In this document: in pieces, positions 10,317 through 22,130 of the stretch | Position numbering within the stretch: position 1 is the first letter of the stretch | How the letters are laid out: each line of letters begins with the position of its first letter | Origin: Dactylonectria macrodidyma | Lineage: Eukaryota > Ascomycota > Sordariomycetes > Hypocreales > Nectriaceae | Assembly: GCA_020744425.1 (NCBI GenBank) | Contig: JAGMUV010000001.1 | Span: 1,364,001-1,428,000, forward strand | Reading direction: 5' to 3' | DNA length: 64,000 nucleotides | The notes under the pieces: generated by a model | Databases searched by the model: none | Told to the model about the DNA's origin: nothing | Seen by the model: the letters and a program-made list of their open reading frames with translations, nothing else | Made by a program: the position numbers and the translations under genes

Positions 10317-11446
10317 ATGCAGCGAGCGACCTACGCCCAGTCGCCCCCCCTTCACCACCCAGTCCCCCAGCATGTTTCGACCGTGCCCCAACTAAGGTCG
10401 CCGCCCCCGCCTCCAGGCTCCGCGCAGTCGCAGCAGCAAGGGTATGGAGGCACGCCGTATCAGCAGCAGGGCGGTAATACGGGCAATGTCTTTGGCGCCT
10501 ACGGCCAGTTCATGAACGATCCCACGGCGCAGGTCGCGGCGCAGTTTGGACAGACGGCCTTCAAGCATGGCCAGGAATACATGGAACAAAACGTACGTCT
10601 TTGAAACATCCTTGGTACTCATGGGCCAGAGGTTCTGACTTTGTCACAGTTTGGTCGATATGTCAACGTCTCGGCGCTCAAGCACTACTTCAACGTATCG
10701 AACTCCTACGTCCTTAATAAGCTGTTCCTAGTTCTGTTCCCCTGGAGGCATAAGCCGTGGTCGCGTAAGCAGGCCGTTGGCGCGAATGGCCAGGAGGGTT
10801 GGTATCTTCCCCCGCGGGACGATGTTAACAGCCCCGATATGTACATCCCAGGTTTGTCGCTTCCATGTTGGGCTTTGGAAGGGGGATAACTGACCAATAT
10901 ATTCAGTCATGGCATTGGTAACCTACATCCTACTCTCGACCCTCATCGCTGGTCTCAGGGGCCAATTCCAACCCGAACTTCTCGGCCTTACTGCCACGAA
11001 AGGACTCGCCGTCGTCATCGTTGAGATCGTCGCCCTCAAGTTGGGATGCTACCTCCTTAGCATCTCTAGCCAGTCGCAACTCTTCGATCTGATTGCCTAC
11101 TCAGGATACAAGTTCGTCGGTATCATTGTGACGATTGTGGTTGCGGAGATCGTCAGCGGTGGCAAGGGCACTGGCGGTTGGGTTGGCTGGCTCATCTTCC
11201 TCTACACCTTCCTGGCCAACGCACTCTTTTTGGTAAGCAGACACTTGGTCGCGTACTCTCAGCTTCCATACTAACAACGGCCAGATGCGATCTCTCAAGT
11301 ATGTCCTTCTGCCCGAGACCTCGGACAGTAACGGAGGCCCCATGCAGACCGACTCGCGCGCGAAGCGCAACCAGCGGACCCAGTTCCTCTTCTTCTATTC
11401 CTACATTGTGCAGCTCATCTTCATGTGGCTTCTCACCCTTGCGTAA
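10317..11446 (+). CDS. YIF1: Yif1 family protein (ER-Golgi transport)
   Basis: Yif1 is a multi-spanning membrane protein that acts with Yip1 and Rab GTPases in COPII vesicle traffic between ER and Golgi. Exons are 10317-10592, 10650-10851, 10907-11232 and 11285-11446. The introns are 57, 55 and 52 nt, the last with a clear CTAAC branch site, and the product is 321 aa. The N-terminal 60 residues are Pro/Gln-rich and cytosolic. Next comes the family block FGAYGQFMNDPTAQVAAQFG, then FGRYVNVSALKHYFNVSNSYV and WYLPPRDDVNSPDMYIP. After these come about five hydrophobic segments, the last ending LIFMWLLTLA. The motif order and length fit Yif1 (Hrf1 domain). The start is the first ATG before the conserved block. 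Confidence 0.94.
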
Positions 11447-12057
11447 AGGGGTTTCAACGAGCAGCTAGGGGAGGTTGTTACTCTAGGGCGAAGGGGGTTA
11501 TAGGGGCGGTTTGGTTCATTTTCACGGCGCCGGTGCACATGCATTTGCAGGGACGCAAGCAATGACACATAGATGGACTAGCCAGACACATTGGACTGGG
11601 CAATTGTAATGACGCGGAACTTGTGTACGATAGGGGTCATCTCGAATAGGTAGCTACCGTAGGATGAAAGGTTAACAAAAGTAAACAGCATCAAAAGACG
11701 TCATCTACATCTAAAGTCTGGGCAAAAGCCTGAGCAGCACGATGAGTCTATCTCGACGATTCCCAAGGGTTGTTTGGTGGGGGTCAGGCGGGGAGCGAAT
11801 CGGGTATCAAGTTATCAAAGCGCGATCTGTCCTAATAGCAAATCGGGCTGATTAGCGTCCACCTCCAGGCTGCCAGTGACGACCTTCCCCATTGCCCAAC
11901 GCATTTCCGCCCGTGCATTGATAATCGAAGCCCTACCGACCGATTACACCGATATCATTGTTCACCATCAACCGCGCCTCCATCCCTTTTCCCTCGCCCA
12001 TCTTTCCCGCTCCTAGATCCCTAATTTACCTTTCCTAACAAAAAGAAATCAGCCAAA
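11447..12057. other. Intergenic region, YIF1 terminator and next promoter
   Basis: This stretch is 611 bp. The first part is the YIF1 3' region. The last 100 bp before the Mpv17 start are C/T-rich with CAAAATG at the start codon. I see no gene or structured element. Confidence 0.5.
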
Positions 12058-12926
12058 ATGTCACTGGAGTATTCGCCCATGGTCACGGCCATGATCCAGT
12101 CCGCCATGCTGGGCGGCACCGCCAATGTGCTGGCCCAGCTGATCTCGGCGTACAGAACCGGGGTACGAATATGCCTGCCCTGAACCTGGCCTGCGCTTTT
12201 GCTTCATGGCTCGTGAACGTGAACGAGACTCACAAGGTTTGCCTGCCGCAGAGAATAGAGAATGCTGACTTTTGTTGAATCATAGTCTGAGGTGACGATT
12301 GACTGGGTCCCCGTCTTCCAGTTTCTTCTCTTCAACTTGATTAGCACGCCGCCCAACTACCTTTGGTGAGTGAGCTCTGACAACTCCAAATTCCCACTCT
12401 CACCATCTCGTCTCATGTCATCAACTCTCAAAAATTACATGGCAAAATCTCACACCCTTCCAGGCAAGACTTCCTGGAATCTACATTCCCATCCAACCCA
12501 GCTCCCCCTCACCCCAAGAAATCCGACGACCCTCCCGCACCGCCAAAGCTCTCCATCCGCAACACCCTCATCAAGCTGTTCCTCGACCAAACCGTCGGCG
12601 CCACGCTCAACACCCTCCTCTTTAGCAACTACGTGCACGCCCTGCGCCTCGCTCTTCACCCGGTCCCCCGCATCACCAGCGTCTTCAAGGCCATCACTTA
12701 CTGGACCAGCCCGGGCACTGTCGACCTCGCTCGCGTCAACTGGGACCGTGTCTGGGCTGCGTCGCTCGACGAGTTTTGGCCCATCCTTGTTGCCGGCTGG
12801 AAGCTCTGGCCCGCCGTGAGTCTCATCAATTTTTCCGCTATCAAGACGGTTCAGGGTCGCAATCTTGTTGGTTCTCTGGCCGGCGTGGTTTGGGGTATCT
12901 ACATGAGCATGATTTCAGCTCAATGA
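12058..12926 (+). CDS. Mpv17/PMP22 family integral membrane protein
   Basis: This family (human MPV17 and PXMP2, yeast Sym1) comprises small four-helix proteins of the mitochondrial inner or peroxisomal membrane, some of which form channels. Exons are 12058-12162, 12286-12365 and 12464-12926. The introns are 123 and 98 nt, and the product is 215 aa. The diagnostic C-terminal signature is clear: DEFWPILVAGWKLWPAVSLI, followed by a final membrane segment VGSLAGVVWGIYMSM. An earlier family segment is LIKLFLDQTVGATLNTLLF. A Pro-rich insertion (NPAPPHPKKSDDPPAPP) lies between the second segment and this block. This insertion, and the lack of an obvious mitochondrial presequence, make the peroxisomal branch somewhat more likely; that is inference. 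Confidence 0.9.
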
Positions 12927-13419
12927 GTTTTCACTCTCGGCTTAGAATCCATGTTTAGCTTTCACAGAAGGCCAGATAGGATTGTTCAATACCATTCGAT
13001 AGAGTATTTCTGCGTGGCAAGGTTGTTAGTGACAGACGCGACGATGCTGTGAACTGGCGAGAGTAGGGGTGCCTCCTTGGTACGTGATCCTCATATACAG
13101 TTTCGGTCCAAGTCTCTATCTAGTCCCATTTTTACACCAAGACTCAGCACCATCACATTAACACCTTACAAGTAATTTATTTTAAATATGAATAATTACG
13201 ACTTCTTACATGCACATAGTTTTCCGTGTAAACCGTGGAGTGTACGAATGCTTTTGTCCGGAGAATGTAACAGGTGCTGGGCGGTAGCGCAAAGGACTGA
13301 GCAAGTCAACATCGAAAGCATGTAGAATACCTACCATACACTAGACTCTATGTTCTATTAGGCCGCTTTTCCGCTGATCCTCGCAACAACTCCAACCATT
13401 CTCCAGCCACGAAAACTGA
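12927..13419. other. Intergenic spacer
   Basis: This 493 bp spacer separates two convergent units. It is moderately AT-rich around 13160-13210. I see no gene in it. Confidence 0.5.
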
Positions 13420-14757
13420 TCAAAGGATGTCACAGTAGCTGGCCCCTAGTGTAAGCCAATCGTTCGTCTCATTCTGCAACGTGAATTCGATAGCCTCCGG
13501 GACGAGATCTGCTGTCGCAGACTCGGATCTAGGGGCATACGATATCGTGGATTGGTTGTGCTGAGAGGCGACTAGTCTCATCTCGAAAGGCACCCTTCCT
13601 CTAGAAACTGAGTCGAAAGATAAACGATTTTGCCTGACAAAGCCCATGCGGTCAGGCTCACCATTTGACCAGGTGTGAACTGTCGGGGTGAAGACCAGAG
13701 GCTCCAATTCTTCATCTGAAGTCTCTTCAAGGACGATCATTGGGGATGGGTCATCTTCACTAGCGACCGACCGATCATCATCACGATTCGCAGGGCCATC
13801 GGAAGCCGCGAAGCAGTCTGATAGCTGAGCCTCACAATGGCCAATGAGCGTATGGTTTCGCATCGTGTTCCCCCCTAGGCCCAAAACTTCAACAACGGTA
13901 GGTGGCATAAACCAGTTTGGGTCTGGGGTGGTAGCAGGAACTCCGAAAAGTTGAAAGAGTTCATCGGCAACGCAGTACCAATGGAGCAGCCAAGCTCGCA
14001 TTCCCCAAAGCGTGTTCTCGTCATTTTCAGGCCGTAATGCCTCGTTGGCGAAGTTGTAAATGGTGGCAAGAACCTATCTGACCTCCTTTGGAAGGTCGTT
14101 CAGCCCTTGGCAGTTGCAAGACCACGCTCGGGCAGCAATGAATAGGGCGTCCCCATTCCGGTCCAAGGGGTATAGGCACGTGAACATTTCTGAGAGGTCA
14201 ACATCCTTGCCACAGGGTTGGTACGCAAAAGCACCTTCGAAAGTCCGATACTTGTGCAAGAGCACTTCTGGAAAACGGCCGTGGGGAATAGGGTCGTCGT
14301 GTTCGTACTGGTATGTCAAGTCGTCCATCGGAATCTCATCGAAGACGTTGTCTGAAGGTTGCGGTAGCAAGCAAAACAGGCCAATGTCCGGGTTGCTGCC
14401 TGCTGTTGGATTGGTAATGGTGGCCATACTTCTCCCCTGGGTTGACTGCTGAGCCAAACCCGCCATGTCATTCTCGGCTTCGATGCGAAGCTCATCAGCA
14501 TTTGACATCCCGGCCTTGAAATCGTTGTGATAAAGCCAGGGTACAGCGTAGTGGTTGCAGAAGAAGAGAACGGCACACTCGCCACACAAGGGCTGAATGG
14601 ATGGCTTGGTGAACAACAGAGCATGGTAGACTCGGTGAGTCGGACAGAAATACTACGTCTGGCCTCGAGTGGGGGACGGTTTGTCGTGATTCACAACCCG
14701 GCAGACGGTCTTGTCAGCCGTGTAGTCGACGTAAAAGCAATTGCCACGGCACGACAT
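13420..14757 (-). pseudogene. Cys-rich fungal hypothetical protein, disrupted by two in-frame TAG codons
   Basis: A single minus-strand frame runs from ATG at 14757 to the stop at 13420 (446 codons). It is interrupted by TAG at 14655-14653 and at 14076-14074. Coding character continues across both: ...RGQT(TAG)YFCPTHRVYHALL... and ...LPKEVR(TAG)VLATIYNFANEALR.... The N-terminus has paired cysteines (CRGNC, CPTH, CGEC, then FFC) that suggest a small zinc-binding module. The middle and C-terminus are acidic and polar with no recognised domain. Both stops would be CAG (Gln) with one C-to-T change. For the first, a 42-nt intron (GTGAAT...CGTAG) could in principle remove it, but the donor is poor and the length is too short. 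No such escape exists for the second. Most likely this is a recent pseudogene; sequencing error or stop readthrough are alternatives. I do not recognise the family. Confidence 0.65.
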
Positions 14758-17700
14758 TGTTATTGAAGACGCGTGTAGATACAATGAACAAGCGATGATG
14801 TGGCATCAATGGATAAATGAATGAATGATTGTTGGTCGACGATGCCAATTCGGGAGTGATGCGGGAGCGAGGTGAGTTGAAACGTTGGGTGTCTCCTCAG
14901 GCGAAGTGATGGTAAAATAGCTACTTGGGTAGGCACGCACCTGCCCATCCCAAGGTCCTCTCGAGGAGAGAAACCACTGCACACCAAAATGCCTCTTTGA
15001 CCAAACCCAACACATTCGCTCCTGGATAATAAATCATAGCATAAACTAAATTGGGAGAGGCAATGATTCTACTAAATTATCCCTCAACAGTTATGGTTTA
15101 TGTCATGTTATCGCTTGTAAAGACGGGGGGTAAGTAAAGGTATGAATTGCGGTGCGGTACTCCCCCCTAGAGCCCATATCTTCGGCGCCTCAGGCAAGTG
15201 CTCCTGTGCGAAGCTTTCGAGTGTTGGTTTCCTTAATGTAGCATGGGGATCCGATGGAAAAGGCAGAAAGGACAAGGTTCACATCTTTACTCGCACACTC
15301 ACCTCCAATCGGACCTAGAAGGGACCTTCTGTGGAATAGATACCTATGAGGAAGACGTATGCACTTGACACTTTTCCTGTATGGGAAGTATCAAGGCACG
15401 GCAGAAGACTGACGAGTGGAAGCTGGCAAGTCACAAAGTGGAAACAGGCATGGGTTCGATCAATGGTTCAAACGTATGTGGTGAACCAACAGCTTTTTAG
15501 ACCTGCATGATCAATATTTTAGACATGGTTCGTCACGAGGCTGAAATGTGACGTAAATGGATTACAGATTGGGCAGGTACTTAGTTGGTAACAGGTACTA
15601 AGCCAATGAACTGCTGTAGCATATTCAATGTTGTGTAGCGGACGAAGTGCATCAAGGGGCTCCCAGTTGATGAGCTGGATGCATGATGAATCATGATTGA
15701 CGGAAACGGCACAAATCACTTTGGACGGAGAGCGTTCATTTGTCAGATAGGCGACCAGAAGTTGGTAGCATCAACGCTAGTAATAGCGCACTGCGTTACC
15801 GAGTGCGCGGGAGATAGTCAAGGCCCCGAGTCCAGGTGTGCTACAGTCGGTGCCAGAGTTGGTGACAGGTTCACTGGGAAGCGCCATGTCACTCGATGAG
15901 GTAAGTGGGCAGCAGATGAGGTCGCGCGCGCAGGCTCACACGCTATGCCGATTTGATCTCCTTGGTGTTGCGCTACCCGACGGTTAATTGCGCTACCGTA
16001 ACGAACGGTCCGGCAGTTTTCACTTGTCAACCACCTAAGTAATTAGCTCGTCGCAGCCTCGCTCACCGAGGTTTCCTTAGTCTGACCTAGATTCTACTAC
16101 AGACTTATTATTATTTTCAAGTCACGCACCTCAGAAGGCCCTCGTCTGTGTTGAGCTTCGCGACTCAGTGTCAGAGAAATGTTTACCACCGCGGGGCCCA
16201 TGCGACACGGCATACGCCTTGCAGCACGTAGTGAGTCTTGGAAGAGAAAAAGAAACGTGACGGGGCGCAGTGAGACGGAAGATACCGAGATCGGTGTCTG
16301 AAATTCTTTCTTTTTATAAGGGATGAATCAAGGACTAAATCAATAGATCAAGGCGCTGAATCAGGGGCCTGAGAGCAATATCACTGTGCACGTTCGTTCT
16401 CCCAGTTCAGCGATTAGGCTCTCTATCTTGCCAACACGGTCGCGTGGCAATTACGACTGCCATGACGCAGACAGCAAATTCACTTAGGCTTGTTTCTTGG
16501 GTACCGCTAGTTGTGAACTACTGTCTCACTACGAGCAGTTTTTCCCGAGCCTAGAGGAGACCTACCCGACTCCCCTACGTAGTAGGCGGTACGGGGTAAA
16601 AGGCTAGTTGACCGACACATGTCACAAGCGCGGGATTGTCTGCCTACCTACACAGGTGTTGAACGGTTTCAACCTACCCCAATGAAAGGCTGGAGGTGAT
16701 CAAAATTAGAAGCATGCTGGAATCGCTGGAAAACACTATCCGCTAAGGTAGGTACCGAGTGGGTGTGTTGACATTCCAACTGAGTCATGTGGCTGCAAAA
16801 CCAAGAATCGTTTCGAGTCCGTTCTCTCGACAAAAACACGCACTCTCCACACCATCTTGCAATTAAAGTGAGGGTTAGTCTAACAGGTTAGAGTTGCGAG
16901 AATTGGGCCACGGGCCACACAGCTGGGACTAGAAGGGAGATCGGCGCATCTTGAGACGACCCGCGATGCTGTCCACTCTTCTGTACTCCACATCAGAGCC
17001 CTCATCCCAGTGGACTAACCCATCGCCGTTCGTCTCGCCGTGCAGCTGCCTCAAACTCGTCATCCCTCAGTAAGAGGAGTTTCGTGTTATAGGCATGGGC
17101 TTGCCGCAAAGAATTCTAGCGCAACGCCCGCTTCACGCCTACAAAGCCCTCTCCGGCATGTCGCGGCACTTCACGTAGGGAGAAGACTGAGGGAGAGAAG
17201 GGCGCTAATGCGAGTGACGGGGGATGCGCTGAGGCACTGGGACTGTCACTCCTCGGCACGGCCAGTGCTGAGACAACTCCCTAGAACGCCCTAAAGCGCA
17301 GCGTACGGAACAGTACTTACGCACTGAGGTGTGGATACTGTCTCAGTGATAGCCTACAGTGGCTTTCAGTGGCTTTCGGAGCTGACACTGGTGCCGCTGC
17401 GTGGATTTTTTCCCGTCCCCATGGCCAAACCAGCACTCAAAATGGGCTTGCGCCACCCACTCAACGCCCACTATCCGTTACCACAGGCGCCATACGGCTC
17501 CACTCAAAGCCCGCACGCCTCTCTCCCGTCTCTCCACCGTTCCTCTCCACCGTCCCTTCTCCACCGTTCCACCGTTCAGCCCGTCCAAGGCCAGCCCGTC
17601 CCAAGCCAGCCCGTCCCGTCTCGCCTTGTTCCTCTCTTCGTCTTCCAAGCAACGCCCCCGATAGAGCCTGCGCTTGGCTACGTGATGCCTCACTCTTTAC

Positions 17701-18008
17701 CTCCACTATCTCGTTATATTCGCATCACCGACGACATCACCTCCATCACCGCTATCGCGACCACAACAGCCATTTCCCCGGTCAACTGCGCCTTCGAAAC
17801 CGAGTCCAAGAATCAATCTGCAACCACTGCCGAAACCTAGAAGTATGACGACGCCAACCCGCAACCCTCTCCCGCGTTGCACCTAGCCGCCTCGGGTGCT
17901 CGCCTTGTGCCTCACCAAACCACCGGGCTCTCTTCCGCTTTTGCCAGCCCGCCCTTGCACACCTCCCGCATAGCAGCCCCGATTGTTGCCGTCAAAAACC
18001 CAGCGGGC
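14758..18008. other. 3.2 kb gene-free region and long leader of the histidine kinase
   Basis: I see no supportable gene here. The frames that are open are short, start with non-ATG codons and lack family motifs. From about 17330 to 17840 the sequence is C/T-rich with imperfect repeats of CCGTCC/CCACCGT, and has long open frames without coding character. This is typical of the pyrimidine-rich 5' leader of a large regulatory gene. A TTTTTATAAGG element lies near 16311. Confidence 0.45.
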
Positions 18009-21000
18009 ATGAGTCCGTCATTGCAGTCTCTTGGTCTTGTCGACCTCATCAGTTCCGACCCTCGCCCGACCTTCGTTGTCCAGCTCTCCTCCTCCTCTTC
18101 CTCCTCCGATGCCCCCTCTCATAATATCACCTACCGAAATCCAGCCCTGAAGGCTACCGCCACTCTAGATCAATCCATTGGCTCCATCCCCCACGATGCC
18201 TCCCACTCCCCTTTCTGGAATTGGGTTACGTGCCTGCCTCCAAAATCGAATTCCGACGCCGATGCCGAGCCTCTCGCCTCCACCGATATCCAACACTCTC
18301 TCCCCTATTTTGGTGTCTTTTGGACCCGGAGTGTTGTGTGCAACCAATGGGTCGTTATGAGCGGCAACGAGACGACTTGCTCCTCCGAACCTCCTAGGAA
18401 GAAACGAATCGAGTGCAAAGATGGGAGCGGCGCGACATCCAAACCCTTGTCCCATAATCCAGTCCTAGATGCCGCGAACCTAGTGTCGCTGAGAAAATCT
18501 GATAGCAAAACGCCCAAGATATATCGCCCCGACACCAACCCAGGTTTCATGGTCCCCGTCTTCGTTTCCGAGCCTGAGCCTTTTCTCGACGTCCTTCAAA
18601 GTGTGGATTGGGCGTCAACTTCGCTAGGTCCCATGGAAGGCTGGTCGGCACAGTTGCAACAAGCCTTTAGTCAAGTCATATCTGACTCGCGCCCCATAGC
18701 CCTCTACTGGGGTCCTGATTGTATCACCATTTATAACGAGGGATTCTCCAAGTATTGCGGTGTCAAACACCCCAAGCGCTTGGGACGGTCTGCCTTCGAT
18801 TCCTGGCCTCATCTCAAGGAGCAACTGGACAACATAATCGCGTCACCCCTCCAAAAGTGCTCCCAAGTTGTGGATCAATCGAGGTTCTTCATTGAACAGG
18901 TCGACGGTTCCTCTGAGGAGACATACGCGGACTGGTCCATGGTTCCGATTGTGTCCGACAAACAATATCTTGGCGTCCAACATTGTCTTCTTGAGACAAC
19001 TTCGAGGCGACTATGGGAGCGGCGGATGAAAATGCTCATTGATCTCGGCGAAGCCCTCGTCACCACGAGGGATGTGCAGTCATACTGGACAAGGACAATT
19101 GAGGAACTTGAACGTTGGAGTCCTACTTATGACGTCCCACTCGCCTTCATTTACTCGGTTGGCGGTGACGACGATGGTGCTTCTTCAGCATCGAAGTATG
19201 GTTGCCCCAGGACCTGTCGTCTAGAAGGATCTCTAGGGGTCCCCGAAGGCCACGTTATTGCTCCCCCAGTGATAAATCTTCGAGACTCCGACGACGGGCT
19301 CGCCCCTATGTTTCGGGAGTCCCTCAAATCACCCCACGCCCTCTTGCTTCAGACTAAAGATGGGACATTACCTCAGAGACTCCTTCATGGGCTAGAATGG
19401 CGAGGCTTTGGCGATCCTTGCCAAGCTGCAATCATATGCCCGATTCGTCCCACCAAAGAGGAAAATGTAATGGGTATCTTGGTCCTGGGCCTGAATCCGC
19501 GACGCCCCTATGATAATGACTATCGGCAATTCATTTCACTTCTCAATCAGAAATTGACCAGCTCACTCGCCTCGACCATTCTTCTCGAGGAAGAAACTCG
19601 CCGAAGGCGCAACGCCGCGGAGCAGGCTGCCTTTGACAATGCCATGCTTAAAGAGAGATTGGAGTATCAAACAGAGAAGACCAACGAGTCTATTCAGACC
19701 CTGATGACTGTGGCCGAGTTCATCCCAGTCGGCATGTGTTTTGTGGACACAGATGGCAATGTCACATATGCCAACGAGGCTTGGTATCGCATGACAGGTT
19801 ACCCAAGAGGGAATGTACACCGCGGCGCTCTACTGGAATCCGTCCTAGAAGAGGACAAGTCAAAAGTCGTCCAGGCGTACAAAGATGTTGAACAGCGCGA
19901 TATCGTGACATTCGAGTTTCGAATTGCTCAAAATAAAAACAGATCAGAGCCGCAGGGTCTGAGATCGCCCCCAACTACGTTGGCCAGAGTGGAGAGCGGA
20001 GTAGCTTGTCACGTCTTAGCCTCGATCAAAGCAGAACGCGCACCTGACGGTAGTGTGGTCCGAATTCTGACGTGCTTGACCGATGTGACAGCACAGAAGG
20101 ACACCGCTGAGGAGGCCATCCAGCGGGCACAAGAGGCAGAGAACCTCAAGCGTCTTGCCGAGTTCGCCACCGTCGGCATGTTCAATATGAGCATGGATGG
20201 CATACTTCTAAGCGCTAACAACTTGTTCTGGGAGCTTACCGGCGTGGCCCAAGTTGACCTCACCAAAGCCGTGGTGAAGCCTTGGCCCGACTGTGTGGTA
20301 AAGGAAGACTTGGCCATTCTCGAACAGAGCTTAAAAGAACTTGAAGAGTCGGGGCGTGCGCAGACTGCAGAGTTCCGACTTCAGACACCGTGGGAAGCCG
20401 AAGATAGCGAAGGGAGCACCTTCACCGGCTCTCGGTGGGTGCTCGGGACATTCATGCCAGTCAAAAGCTCTGATGGTGCTATCCTCTCTTTTACAGGCTG
20501 TCTGAGCGATGTTTCATCGCAAAAGTGGCAGCTGGATCAGGAGAAGTCGCGAAAGGAGGAGGCCATTGAATCAAAGCGACAACAGGAGAACTTTATCGAT
20601 ATGACGTCTCACGAGATGCGAAACCCCCTTAGCGCTATCCTGCATTGCACTGATGCCATCATTGCATCTCTTTCCAGGGTACAGGACATCATTGAGAATC
20701 CGGTTCCTCTCACACCCACGAAAGCCGACGCCGGTGCGACGGAACAGACTCCCCGGATCGAAAGGACCGACGAGGAGAAGCGATTGCTGGAGGACAGCAT
20801 CGAAAATGCCGAGACCATTGTGACTTGCGCACAACACCAAAAGCGCATTGTCGATGACATCCTTACCATGTCCAAATTAGACTCTAAGCTCTTGGCAGTC
20901 ACCCCTTGCACTGTCGATCCCATCCAGATCGCCAACGACGCATTGAAGATGTTTGAGGTCGAGGCTCGCCGCGTCGACATTGAACTAACGTCGTCTGTTG

Positions 21001-22130
21001 ATAAGTCCTACACAGATCTTGGATATGACTACTTGGACCTAGATCCGTCCCGAGTGAAACAGGTGCTTATCAACTTGCTCACCAACGCATTGAAGTTTAC
21101 CAAATCCGGCAAGACTCGCAATGTCAAGATCTGTGTCAAGGGCTCTCTGAAGCCCCCAAATGAGGACCTGACAACCGTCGATTTCATTCCACGATTCTGC
21201 GATTTGTCAGAGGAGTATGATCAACCTGCTCTGCGGGGTCGCAGCCACCCAGTGTATCTCCTCTTTGAAGTCAAGGACACTGGCCAGGGCCTGACTGCTT
21301 TGGAGATGGGGAATCTGTTCAATAAGTTTGTGCAAGCAAGCTCAAAAACGCACGTCAAATACGGAGGGTCTGGGCTGGGTCTCTTCATCTCTCGCCGCTT
21401 GACAGAATTGCAGAATGGAGCCATCGGCGTGTCCAGCGAGCCCGGTGTTGGGTCGACGTTTGCGTTCTACATCGAGTCTTATCTCCCCAGCGAAGAGTCG
21501 CGAAACGAAGCTTTAGCGGCGGCAGCAGCTGCCAGGCTGATCGCCAGTACTGACGCTGCAGAGATGCTGGAGAACAAGCGTGCGCTTAACTTGCGTGATG
21601 TCCGCCTACAGCGACACCAAAACCCAGGCGGTAACATTCGACTCGACGGCATTCTCATCGTCGAAGATAACCTCATCAATCAGCAAATTACACGACGTGG
21701 TCTGACAGATCGCGGATATACAGTTGATGTGGCGAATCACGGAATCGAGGCTCTGGAGAAACTTCAACGACGTCAAGGAGTTATTTCCAGAGTCGGTCAA
21801 GCCCTAGGTATTGATACCGGCCCAAGCATGCTGCCCGTTGCCATCAATCTCGTCCTGATGGATATAGAAATGCCCATCCAGGACGGCTTGACGTGCACCC
21901 GACGAATCCGAGAGCTGGAGCAAAATGGTGAGATATTTTGCGCATCGGGAGGCCGGATCCCAATCATTGCGGTGACGGCCAACGCAAGGCCCGAGCAGGT
22001 AATGGAGGCGAAGCAGGCAGGCTGCGATGACGTTCTAGTGAAGCCATACCGAATTCCGGAGCTTATCGAGAAGATGCAAATGGTAGTCCGGCGGATGGGG
22101 GGACTCAGCCCCAACTCACCTGTGAGATGA
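18009..22130 (+). CDS. Hybrid sensor histidine kinase with response regulator domain
   Basis: This is a cytosolic two-component sensor kinase that autophosphorylates on His and passes phosphate to its own receiver, feeding the phosphotransfer relay. The frame is open from 17841, but the first ATG is 18009 (MSPSLQSLGLVDLIS), giving 1373 aa without introns. Domain order: an N-terminal sensor region with PAS-like segments (about 180-350); a GAF-like region (about 350-560); two PAS domains (about 600-860, around VAEFIPVGMCFVDTDGNV and FATVGMFNMSMDGILLSAN); HisKA with the phosphoacceptor at His868 (SHEMRNPLSAIL); HATPase_c with VKQVLINLLTNALKFT, DTGQGL and GSGLGLFISRR; and a receiver (ILIVEDNLINQ) with phosphoacceptor Asp1285 (LMDIEMP) and the Lys of LVKPY. 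All catalytic motifs are intact. There is no membrane segment. I do not assign it to a numbered fungal kinase group. Confidence 0.95.
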   Translation: MSPSLQSLGLVDLISSDPRPTFVVQLSSSSSSSDAPSHNITYRNPALKATATLDQSIGSIPHDASHSPFWNWVTCLPPKSNSDADAEPLASTDIQHSLPYFGVFWTRSVVCNQWVVMSGNETTCSSEPPRKKRIECKDGSGATSKPLSHNPVLDAANLVSLRKSDSKTPKIYRPDTNPGFMVPVFVSEPEPFLDVLQSVDWASTSLGPMEGWSAQLQQAFSQVISDSRPIALYWGPDCITIYNEGFSKYCGVKHPKRLGRSAFDSWPHLKEQLDNIIASPLQKCSQVVDQSRFFIEQVDGSSEETYADWSMVPIVSDKQYLGVQHCLLETTSRRLWERRMKMLIDLGEALVTTRDVQSYWTRTIEELERWSPTYDVPLAFIYSVGGDDDGASSASKYGCPRTCRLEGSLGVPEGHVIAPPVINLRDSDDGLAPMFRESLKSPHALLLQTKDGTLPQRLLHGLEWRGFGDPCQAAIICPIRPTKEENVMGILVLGLNPRRPYDNDYRQFISLLNQKLTSSLASTILLEEETRRRRNAAEQAAFDNAMLKERLEYQTEKTNESIQTLMTVAEFIPVGMCFVDTDGNVTYANEAWYRMTGYPRGNVHRGALLESVLEEDKSKVVQAYKDVEQRDIVTFEFRIAQNKNRSEPQGLRSPPTTLARVESGVACHVLASIKAERAPDGSVVRILTCLTDVTAQKDTAEEAIQRAQEAENLKRLAEFATVGMFNMSMDGILLSANNLFWELTGVAQVDLTKAVVKPWPDCVVKEDLAILEQSLKELEESGRAQTAEFRLQTPWEAEDSEGSTFTGSRWVLGTFMPVKSSDGAILSFTGCLSDVSSQKWQLDQEKSRKEEAIESKRQQENFIDMTSHEMRNPLSAILHCTDAIIASLSRVQDIIENPVPLTPTKADAGATEQTPRIERTDEEKRLLEDSIENAETIVTCAQHQKRIVDDILTMSKLDSKLLAVTPCTVDPIQIANDALKMFEVEARRVDIELTSSVDKSYTDLGYDYLDLDPSRVKQVLINLLTNALKFTKSGKTRNVKICVKGSLKPPNEDLTTVDFIPRFCDLSEEYDQPALRGRSHPVYLLFEVKDTGQGLTALEMGNLFNKFVQASSKTHVKYGGSGLGLFISRRLTELQNGAIGVSSEPGVGSTFAFYIESYLPSEESRNEALAAAAAARLIASTDAAEMLENKRALNLRDVRLQRHQNPGGNIRLDGILIVEDNLINQQITRRGLTDRGYTVDVANHGIEALEKLQRRQGVISRVGQALGIDTGPSMLPVAINLVLMDIEMPIQDGLTCTRRIRELEQNGEIFCASGGRIPIIAVTANARPEQVMEAKQAGCDDVLVKPYRIPELIEKMQMVVRRMGGLSPNSPVR

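Noticed and set aside
17331..17840. Open frame just upstream of, and in phase with, the histidine kinase
   Set aside because: It starts with GTG, is separated from the kinase by TAG, and is Pro/Ser/His-rich without domain content; best read as pyrimidine-rich leader.
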